From positions 1 to 5,594 of the forward strand of contig JACRAG010000594.1 of NCBI GenBank assembly GCA_016213455.1: a DNA stretch of 5,594 nucleotides, written 5' to 3'. Shown piece by piece: positions 1 to 4,599 of the stretch. Under the pieces are notes generated by a model. The model saw only the letters and a list, made by a program, of their open reading frames with translations. It was not told where the DNA came from and searched no databases. Positions within the stretch are counted from its first letter, which is position 1; each line of letters starts with the position of its first letter. The stretch is from Anaerolineae bacterium. Its GTDB lineage: Bacteria; Chloroflexota; Anaerolineae; Anaerolineales; Anaerolineaceae. The position numbers and the translations under genes are program-made.

Positions 1-102
1 GGCACCATCAAAGCCCACATCGCCAACATCTACCGCAAACTGGATATTCACAACCGCGCCCAACTGGTCGCGTTTGGACGCATAGCCCACACCGGAAAGT
101 AA
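1..102 (+). CDS. LuxR-family transcriptional regulator, C-terminal end (5' truncated by window)
   Basis: Only the last 33 residues are visible, read in frame 1 from the window edge to a TAA stop. They begin GTIKAHIANIYRKLDIHNRA, which is the recognition helix and following helix of a LuxR/GerE-type helix-turn-helix: the T(V/I)K.H..NIY.KL pattern followed by the NR.Q.V segment is diagnostic of this DNA-binding domain. About 12 residues (FGRIAHTGK at the very end) follow the domain, so the HTH is C-terminal as usual. The sensing part lies outside the window, so it cannot be decided whether this is a two-component response regulator or a large MalT-like ATPase regulator; the NIYRKLDIHNRAQ form reminds me of the MalT-like type. 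A strong terminator lies 20 bases downstream, so the gene is probably not co-transcribed with the catabolic genes, although it could regulate them. Confidence 0.85.
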   Translation, partial: GTIKAHIANIYRKLDIHNRAQLVAFGRIAHTGK

Positions 103-122
103 ACCCGGTAGGCTGACGGTTC

Positions 123-152
123 AAAAATCCACCGCATGACGGTGGATTTTTT
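123..152 (+). terminator. Rho-independent terminator after the LuxR-type gene
   Basis: A perfect 12-bp inverted repeat, arms at 123-134 and 140-151, encloses a 5-base loop (CATGA). The right arm ends in a run of six T (147-152). The left arm begins with five A, so the structure could also stop transcription coming from the opposite side. It lies 20 bases after the stop codon of the LuxR-type gene and marks the end of that transcript. Confidence 0.9.
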
Positions 153-199
153 GATTCCAAACCCCATCAGGGCATCCGCTGACCGGCTAACCCAGCCAA

Positions 200-215
200 A
201 TAACCCCGAGGTTAT
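200..215. promoter_or_regulatory. Operator-like palindrome ATAACC-N4-GGTTAT
   Basis: A perfect 6-bp inverted repeat with a 4-base spacer (CCGA) lies in the intergenic region about 270 bases before the small gene. Its size and symmetry suit a dimeric DNA-binding repressor or activator. It overlaps TTATAC (212-217), a possible -10 hexamer, but no matching -35 is visible. The regulator is unknown, and a 6-bp repeat can arise by chance. Confidence 0.3.
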
Positions 216-324
216 ACCTTTCAATGGATGTAACGCCCAAACCCGGCGGGTACACTGATTTTGATCCTGTGCCTGGCTGGTAATGCACCTTCAACCGGGT
301 TTTCAAGCACAGTGATCCACACAC

Positions 325-374
325 TTTTCTGAAAGCAGCTTGATCCCCCGCCAGCCGGGCGGGTTGTCAGAAAA
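325..374. repeat. Two-part inverted repeat (imperfect hairpin)
   Basis: The outer arms TTTTCTGA (325-332) and TCAGAAAA (367-374) are perfectly complementary. They enclose a second perfect pair, CCCGCC (347-352) and GGCGGG (358-363), with a 5-base loop. The two stems are separated by an asymmetric internal loop of 14 and 3 bases. There is no T-run on the + strand after the structure; on the - strand the TTTTCTGA arm gives a run of A rather than T, so it is not a standard terminator in either direction. Confidence 0.45.
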
Positions 375-421
375 ACCTTCAAGAAAAGCGTGAGAACCAC
401 CAAACCATCACACCGGACATC

Positions 422-458
422 GGAGGGCAGGCTGCACCGGTGAACAGCCTGCCCCTCC
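422..458 (+). promoter_or_regulatory. Stable leader stem-loop before the small gene
   Basis: The arms GGAGGGCAGGCTG (422-434) and CAGCCTGCCCCTCC (445-458) pair over 13 bp with a single bulged base and a 10-base loop. Twelve bases after the stem there is a run of five T (471-475), and the Shine-Dalgarno of the small gene begins at 479. The distance to the T-run is too long for a textbook intrinsic terminator. A weak attenuator, an mRNA-stabilising 5' structure or a protein-binding leader are all possible. The structure is seen directly; its role is inferred. Confidence 0.45.
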
Positions 459-478
459 AGCATGCTCCAATTTTTCGC

Positions 479-484
479 AGGAGG
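479..484 (+). promoter_or_regulatory. Ribosome binding site that sets the start of the small gene at 489
   Basis: AGGAGG lies 4 bases before the ATG at 489. An in-frame ATG at 462 has no such site in front of it and would place its start between the stem-loop and this Shine-Dalgarno. The start at 489 is therefore preferred. Confidence 0.7.
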
Positions 485-488
485 TCCA

Positions 489-728
489 ATGGGGAATTGT
501 TCGCAGTATGAAATTGTGATCGAGGGCTACATCGACGATACGTGGAAAAGCTGGTTCGAAGGCCTGGACCTGCATTACATCCAAAACAAGGAGGACAACA
601 GCGTATTGACCGTTTTATCGATCGCCGTCAAAGACCCGGCGCTCCTGCAAGGTGTACTTTCACAAATTGCCGCCTCCAATCTCCCACTGGTTCGTGTTGA
701 ACGCGTCAGCCGGCAGCAGGTTGTGTGA
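489..728 (+). CDS. Small conserved-type hypothetical protein (79 aa)
   Basis: This encodes 79 residues beginning MGNCSQYEIVIEG, with the start chosen by AGGAGG 4 bases upstream. An in-frame ATG at 462 would give 88 residues. The sequence has a pattern I recognise from unnamed 70-90 residue proteins of actinobacteria and Chloroflexota: a YEI.I.G strand, a D..W..WF.GL helix/turn (DTWKSWFEGLDL), a strand rich in Val/Leu/Thr (SVLTVLSIAV), a D...L.G.L..I helix, and a final strand (LPLVRVERV). The strand-helix-strand-strand-helix-strand order suggests a small ferredoxin-like or ACT-like alpha/beta fold. There is no signal peptide or membrane segment, so it is cytoplasmic. It lies 52 bases before the GH1 gene with no terminator between, suggesting co-transcription. 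I know of no assigned function; a regulatory or subunit-like role is only a guess. That it is a real gene is well supported by the ribosome site and the motif. Confidence 0.75.
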   Translation: MGNCSQYEIVIEGYIDDTWKSWFEGLDLHYIQNKEDNSVLTVLSIAVKDPALLQGVLSQIAASNLPLVRVERVSRQQVV

Positions 729-780
729 GAGCAAGGAGCAGTTGTGGAGCACGCTCATCATAATCCAAACTGGAGGGTAG

Positions 781-2121
781 ATGACTGAAAAGCTGGTTTT
801 TCCGGAAAGTTTTTATTTTGGTTCCGCCACCGCCGCCTATCAGAATGAAGGCGCCGCGTTTGAGGACGGAAAAGGCCTTTCAATTTGGGATGACTTCACC
901 CATAAAAAAGGCAAAGTCGAAGACGGCACCAATGGAGATGTGGCCTGCGATCACTATCACCGCTACGCCGAAGATGTGGCCCTGATGAAAGAGATGGGAC
1001 ACAACGCCTACCGTTTCTCCATCGCCTGGCCGCGCATCTACCCGCAAGGCACAGGCCAGGTGAACCCAAAGGGCCTGGCTTTTTACGACCGGCTGGTTGA
1101 CGAGCTGTTGAAAAACGGGCTGGAACCCTTCGCGACGCTCTATCACTGGGACCTGCCCGTGACGCTCGAAAAAACCGGCGGTTGGACGCGCCGCGAAACC
1201 GCCTATGCCTTCGCGGATTACGCCGAAACGGTGGTCAAGCATCTTGGCGACCGGGTAAAATACTTCATCACCATCAACGAACCCTTCTCGGTGTTGTTTG
1301 CCGGGTACCTCTTTGGCGTGCACCCCCCGGCCTATAAAAATTACCTCAAAGGATTTAAGGCGGCGCACAACCTGCTGCTGGCGCATGGGTTGAGCATGCA
1401 GCGCATCCGCACTTTTTGCCCCAACGCCCAGGCTGGCATCACCAACATCCTGATCCCCACCTGCGCCCACCGCCCGGAAGACGCCGGCGCAGCGGCGCGG
1501 GCACAGGCGCTCTCGATCGGCCTGTTCATGGACCCCATCTACCGCGGGCGGTACCCGAAGGAATGGGAAAAGCTGATCCATCTCGCCAATCCCGCCATGC
1601 CCGCTTCAGATTTTGACCTGATCGCCCAACCCACCGATTTCCTGGGGGTGAATTACTACAATCGCTATATCGCCAAAAAGACCTTCATCCCCATTCCGGG
1701 CTTCACCCAGGTCAAACCCGACTATCCCGGCATGAAGGTCAGCTCCAAAGGCTGGGAGTTTTACCCCCAGGGGCTTTACAACCTGCTGATGATTCTGAAA
1801 ACCGAGTACGGCAATCCCAAAATGTACATCACTGAAAACGGGGTGGCGTTGAATGACCGCGTGGAGAACGGCTGCGTGCACGATCCCGACCGCATCGATT
1901 ACATCAAAGGCCACCTGGCCAGCGTCCACCGTGCCATGCAGGCCGGCGCCGACGTGAACGGCTATTTCTACTGGTCATTGATGGACAATTTCGACTGGGA
2001 AAAAGGTCAGCAGGCGCGTTTTGGCCTGGTGCATTGCGATTTCAACACCCAGCAGCGTATCATCAAGGACAGCGGCCGCTGGTTCCAGCAGGTGAGTTCT
2101 TCGAAACAATTGGACGTGTGA
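781..2121 (+). CDS. GH1 family beta-glucosidase / beta-glycosidase
   Basis: The 446-residue product is full length for glycoside hydrolase family 1 (typically about 440-480 residues, a single TIM barrel). It hydrolyses terminal beta-linked sugars with retention of configuration. The acid/base Glu is E167 in TINEP and the nucleophile is E352 in ITENG. Other family marks are FYFGSATAAYQ near the start (Q21), RFSIAWPRIYP (residues 78-88), YHWDLP (H122, W123), NYYNRY at 291-296, and WSLMDNF at 398-404. No signal peptide is seen, so the enzyme acts in the cytoplasm on imported substrate. GGAGG at 772-776 precedes the ATG. Unusual points: the position normally Glu in the NFEW motif, which holds O4/O6 of the terminal sugar, is Asp (D405, followed by W406), the usual GY after it is GQ (Q410), and QIEGA near the start is QNEGA (N22). 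The Ser/Lys/Tyr phosphate-binding set of 6-phospho-glycosidases is absent, so an unphosphorylated substrate is likely, in keeping with the MFS transporter next door rather than a PTS. The exact sugar is undetermined. Confidence 0.95.
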   Translation: MTEKLVFPESFYFGSATAAYQNEGAAFEDGKGLSIWDDFTHKKGKVEDGTNGDVACDHYHRYAEDVALMKEMGHNAYRFSIAWPRIYPQGTGQVNPKGLAFYDRLVDELLKNGLEPFATLYHWDLPVTLEKTGGWTRRETAYAFADYAETVVKHLGDRVKYFITINEPFSVLFAGYLFGVHPPAYKNYLKGFKAAHNLLLAHGLSMQRIRTFCPNAQAGITNILIPTCAHRPEDAGAAARAQALSIGLFMDPIYRGRYPKEWEKLIHLANPAMPASDFDLIAQPTDFLGVNYYNRYIAKKTFIPIPGFTQVKPDYPGMKVSSKGWEFYPQGLYNLLMILKTEYGNPKMYITENGVALNDRVENGCVHDPDRIDYIKGHLASVHRAMQAGADVNGYFYWSLMDNFDWEKGQQARFGLVHCDFNTQQRIIKDSGRWFQQVSSSKQLDV

Positions 2122-2153
2122 TCTTTCCACCGGTACTCCATCTTCCCCAAACT

Positions 2154-2202
2154 CCTGCCGTGCTCACCCGGGGATTGCCCTGGAGAGCGCAAAGCAGGCA
2201 GG
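2154..2202 (+). other. Imperfect stem-loop in the gap between glycosidase and transporter genes
   Basis: Within the 120-base gap, CCTGC (2154-2158) can pair with GCAGG (2194-2198) and GCTC (2162-2165) with GAGC (2185-2188), with an inner GGG/CCC pair. The adjacent GCAGGCA sequence is repeated as GGCAGGCA at 2203-2210. There is no T-run, so this is not a terminator. It might affect mRNA processing or stability between the two genes. The evidence is weak because the stems are short. Confidence 0.25.
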
Positions 2203-2226
2203 GGCAGGCACCGATGACAAAAATTC

Positions 2227-2233
2227 AAAGGAG
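2227..2233 (+). promoter_or_regulatory. Ribosome binding site of the MFS gene
   Basis: AAAGGAG lies 8 bases before the ATG at 2242. The ten bases AGGAGAAAAC (2229-2238) recur exactly in front of the SDR gene (3599-3608), also with an 8-base spacing to the start. This supports both start choices. Confidence 0.75.
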
Positions 2234-2241
2234 AAAACGGG

Positions 2242-3570
2242 ATGAATAAGAAGACGTGGGCCGCCCTGATTCTACTCAGCCTGGCCGGGCAAATGGCCTG
2301 GGCCATCGAAAACAATTGGTTCAACACCTTCGTTTACGCGGAGATTGCCCCCGATCCGCGCATCGTCTCCTGGATGGTGATGGCCAGCGCGCTGGTTTCA
2401 ACCATCGTCACCATCATCGTCGGCGCCACCAGTGACCGCTGGAGCGGGCGCTGGGGCAAGCGCAAACCCTTCATCTTTGCCGGGTACATCCTCTGGGGCC
2501 TGACGACCATTCTCTTCCCTTCCGCCGCAGCGATCAAGCAGGTGGGCATCGCCGGCATCACTGTGATCCTCTTCGACGCGATCATGTCCGGCTTTGGCTC
2601 CATCGGCAATGACGCCGCGCTCAACGCCTATATCACGGATATCACCAACACCAGCAACCGCGGAAAGGTGCAGGGCGTGCTGCAGGTGGTCATGTGGGTG
2701 GCTTTCCTGATCACCGGCATGGTGGCGGGCTTTGTGGTGGATAACATCGGCTATTACAACTTTTTCTACATCATCGGCGGCATCGTGATCTTGATCGGCC
2801 TGGTCGCCGGCGGTCCGATGATGCAGGAAGCGCCGGTTGCACGGCCCACCGTCAAACGCGAATCCGTCTGGCGCGAGATCGGCCGCACCATGCAGGTGAA
2901 AAGTCTGAAAGAAAACCGCGAGCTGTTGATCGTCTTCATCTCCATCGCCACCTGGGGCCTGGGCGGGCAGATCTTCTCGCCCTACCTGTTGATCTACATG
3001 ATCCACTACCTCGGGTTCAGCGCCGGAGAGGCGGGCATGCTGCAGGGAATCGCGCTGCTGGTCGGCGGCATCCTCTTCTCGGTCCCACTGGGATTCCTGA
3101 GCGACCGCTGGGGCAGGCGCAAGACCGGCATGGCGATGATCCTCTTCCAATCCGTGGCGCTGGTGGCTTTCGCGCTGTTTGCCAAAACCAAGTTGACCGC
3201 CGCCATCTTCACCTCGCTCCTGTTCATCCCACTCACCGGCTGGTTCATTAATTACAAATCCTGGACCCGCGACCTGTTCCCAGAAGATAAACGCGGGCAG
3301 TTCTCAGGCTTTACCCTGTTGTTTTCCATCCTGATCCCCATGGCTACTGGCCCTTTCATTGGCGCCTGGTTGACCAACACATACGGCATGGCAACCGTGA
3401 TTGAAAATGAAGCCGGCTTTGTCCCCACTCCCCTGCTGTTTGAAGTGAGTGCAGCCGTGGTCCTGCTGGCTTTGATCCCGCTTTTCTTTACCAAGGAAAT
3501 GAAAGCCACAGGTAGAATCACACATGCAGCCAAAGAGGTCGAAGAAGCACCGGCTGTGATCGGGTCATAG
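2242..3570 (+). CDS. MFS transporter, sugar/glycoside carrier type (GPH/SLC45-like loop motif)
   Basis: The 442-residue product has about 12 hydrophobic segments, roughly at residues 8-30, 41-62, 76-94, 102-121, 144-166, 171-190, 228-253, 263-285, 296-314, 319-338, 354-376 and 397-417, with a charged central loop near 195-225. This is the normal size and 6+6 layout of a major facilitator. The loop between segments 2 and 3 carries GATSDRWSGRWGKRKPF (61-77), the extended DR...RWG(K/R)R(K/R)PF form that I associate with sucrose/SLC45 and GPH-like sugar carriers. The loop between segments 8 and 9 carries the ordinary motif A, GFLSDRWGRRK (284-294). The first segment contains polar E23-N24-N25, likely to face the substrate or coupling ion. 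Its position between a cytoplasmic beta-glycosidase and two dehydrogenases suggests uptake of a glycoside or oligosaccharide in symport with a cation. Substrate and ion cannot be read from the sequence. Start chosen by AAAGGAG with 8-base spacing. Confidence 0.9.
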   Translation: MNKKTWAALILLSLAGQMAWAIENNWFNTFVYAEIAPDPRIVSWMVMASALVSTIVTIIVGATSDRWSGRWGKRKPFIFAGYILWGLTTILFPSAAAIKQVGIAGITVILFDAIMSGFGSIGNDAALNAYITDITNTSNRGKVQGVLQVVMWVAFLITGMVAGFVVDNIGYYNFFYIIGGIVILIGLVAGGPMMQEAPVARPTVKRESVWREIGRTMQVKSLKENRELLIVFISIATWGLGGQIFSPYLLIYMIHYLGFSAGEAGMLQGIALLVGGILFSVPLGFLSDRWGRRKTGMAMILFQSVALVAFALFAKTKLTAAIFTSLLFIPLTGWFINYKSWTRDLFPEDKRGQFSGFTLLFSILIPMATGPFIGAWLTNTYGMATVIENEAGFVPTPLLFEVSAAVVLLALIPLFFTKEMKATGRITHAAKEVEEAPAVIGS

Positions 3571-3598
3571 AGCTGGCCCATCCATTGGAATGGAAAAC

Positions 3599-3603
3599 AG
3601 GAG
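3599..3603 (+). promoter_or_regulatory. Ribosome binding site that sets the SDR start at 3612
   Basis: AGGAG lies 8 bases before the ATG at 3612, in the same AGGAGAAAAC context as the transporter gene. An in-frame ATG at 3585 would place this site inside the coding region and add nine residues (MEWKTGENS) that are not typical of the family. The shorter protein is therefore preferred. Confidence 0.75.
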
Positions 3604-3611
3604 AAAACAGC

Positions 3612-4406
3612 ATGGACATGCAGTTGAAAGATAAAATCGCGCTCATCACGGGCGGCAGCATTGGGATCGGACTCGCGGTGGCACGCGGGCTGGCAAAGGA
3701 AGGCGTGCACCCGGTGCTTTGCGCACGCAACAAGAAACGCGTGGAAGAGGCAGCCAGGCAGATTGCCGAGGAATTCAAGGTTCAGGCGGTTGGGCTGGCG
3801 GCGGATGTCTCCCGCGCCGAAGATATCGACCGGCTGCTGGAACAGGTTGGGCAGCGCTTTGACGGCATCGACATCCTGATCAACAACGCCGGCGCAGGCA
3901 GCAATGAAACCATTCTGGAAGCCGCCGACGAGAAATGGCAGTATTACTGGGATCTGCATGTCATGGCAGCCGTGCGCCTGAGCCGCGGCGTGCAACCCCT
4001 GATGCTCAAAAAAGGCGGCGGCGTCATCCTCAACAACGCCTCCATCTGCGCCAAGCAGCCCCTTTACTACGAGCCCATCTACAACACCACCAAAGCGGCC
4101 TTGATGATGTTCTCCAAATGCCTGGCAAATGAGTTCATCAAGAGCAATATCCGCGTCAACTGCATCAACCCCGGGCTGGTACTGACGCCGGACTGGATCA
4201 GCACAGCCAAGAAGCTGACCCAGGAGACCGAAATGACCTGGGAAGGCTATCTGGATCAAATCGCCAAAAGCTCCACGCCGGTCGGGCGGTTTGCGTCACC
4301 CGAAGAACTGGCCGATTTCGTCGTCTTCCTGTGCTCGCCGCGCTCCAGTTACTGCATCGGCTCCACCTATTATGTGGATGGCGGTTGGTTGAACAGCGTG
4401 GCCTGA
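3612..4406 (+). CDS. SDR family NAD(P)-dependent oxidoreductase
   Basis: From the ATG at 3612 the product has 264 residues, the usual length of a classical short-chain dehydrogenase with one Rossmann domain. Cofactor binding is shown by TGGSIGIG (13-20), the acidic D65 in AADVS and NNAG (91-94). The catalytic Ser is S144 in NNAS, and the YxxxK pair is Y157/K161, with the normal 13-residue spacing from the Ser. NPG (186-188) and the C-terminal YVDGGW (254-259) complete the family pattern. The position usually taken by the tetrad Asn (VN.) reads DLHVMA here, so His (H116) seems to replace it. Residue 39 is Arg in CARNKKR, which may favour NADP, but this is a weak indication. The gene follows the MFS transporter by 41 bases and is surely in the same transcript. 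A role in oxidising or reducing a sugar, polyol or aglycone made available by the GH1 enzyme is likely from context; the substrate is unknown. In-frame alternative starts are 3585 and 3618. Confidence 0.92.
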   Translation: MDMQLKDKIALITGGSIGIGLAVARGLAKEGVHPVLCARNKKRVEEAARQIAEEFKVQAVGLAADVSRAEDIDRLLEQVGQRFDGIDILINNAGAGSNETILEAADEKWQYYWDLHVMAAVRLSRGVQPLMLKKGGGVILNNASICAKQPLYYEPIYNTTKAALMMFSKCLANEFIKSNIRVNCINPGLVLTPDWISTAKKLTQETEMTWEGYLDQIAKSSTPVGRFASPEELADFVVFLCSPRSSYCIGSTYYVDGGWLNSVA

Positions 4407-4451
4407 CAGCGCCATACCAATACACGGTTTTTACAAAGCTTCCAAGACCAA

Positions 4452-4537
4452 CCCCACCCTGACCCGCCCCAAGCTTTGGGGCGGGAAATAATATCCCCCT
4501 TCACCGTTGACGGGGAAGGGGAAAAAGGAGGATGGGG
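4452..4537. repeat. Nested palindromic intergenic element (REP/MITE-like)
   Basis: The 86 bases fold as a closed three-stem structure. The outer arms CCCCACCCT (4452-4460) and AGGATGGGG (4529-4537) pair at 8 of 9 positions. Inside are a perfect 10-bp hairpin with a 3-base loop (4463-4472 with 4476-4485, CCCGCCCCAA/TTGGGGCGGG) and an 11-bp hairpin with one mismatch and a TTGA loop (4496-4506 with 4511-4521). None of the stems is followed by a T-run. The C-rich left and G-rich right halves resemble the dispersed CCCCACCC...-type intergenic palindromes I know from several bacterial genomes, so a REP- or MITE-like repeat is a good guess. Copy number cannot be judged from one window. It could act as a transcript boundary between the SDR and the zinc dehydrogenase. 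Confidence 0.6.
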
Positions 4538-4599
4538 ACAAAATGGATAGGATGTGTCTTTGTGAAAACCCTATCACCTATACGAAGGCTACAGACAAA

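Larger units (their letters stand above)
154..488. other. Long intergenic leader region without a convincing gene, rich in inverted repeats
   Basis: This stretch between the terminator and the small gene at 489 holds no reading frame that looks like a protein. A minus-strand open frame at 221-463 exists but resembles no family and spans the stem-loops. What is visible is a set of inverted repeats: 200-215 (ATAACC/GGTTAT), 239-246 with 295-302 (AAACCCGG/CCGGGTTT), 263-272 with 307-317 (GATCCTGTGC against GCACAG-T-GATC), 325-332 with 367-374 (TTTTCTGA/TCAGAAAA) enclosing 347-352 with 358-363 (CCCGCC/GGCGGG), and 422-434 with 445-458. The promoter of the downstream operon is expected here, but I find no convincing -35/-10 pair. 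The repeats could be a structured leader, regulator sites or the remains of a small palindromic element. Confidence 0.5.

Noticed and set aside
221..463. Minus-strand open frame of 80 codons in the leader region
   Set aside because: It has no family resemblance, no clear ribosome site and runs through several inverted repeats. It is more likely chance than a gene.
742..764. TTGTGG and CATAAT as a promoter before the GH1 gene
   Set aside because: The spacing is only 11 bases, too short for a normal sigma-70-type promoter.
880..1581. Minus-strand open frame of 233 codons inside the GH1 gene
   Set aside because: It lies fully within a gene with intact catalytic motifs and has no recognisable domain.
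2214..2249. Eleven-codon open frame (MTKIQRRKRDE) whose stop overlaps the MFS start
   Set aside because: It could be a coupling leader peptide, but it has no good ribosome site and the transporter has its own strong one, so there is not enough to call it.
2398..3150. Minus-strand open frame of 250 codons inside the MFS gene
   Set aside because: It is very rich in Asp, His and Gly, typical of the antisense of a hydrophobic protein gene, and has no recognisable domain.
3252..4259. Long minus-strand open frame of 335 codons across the MFS 3' end and the SDR gene
   Set aside because: It is antisense to two clearly recognised genes, shows no family pattern and has the His/Asp/Gly-rich composition of a codon-bias shadow.
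4463..4485. The 10-bp hairpin as a Rho-independent terminator after the SDR gene
   Set aside because: It is followed by AAATAATATC rather than a T-run, and it is better explained as one arm of the larger palindromic element.
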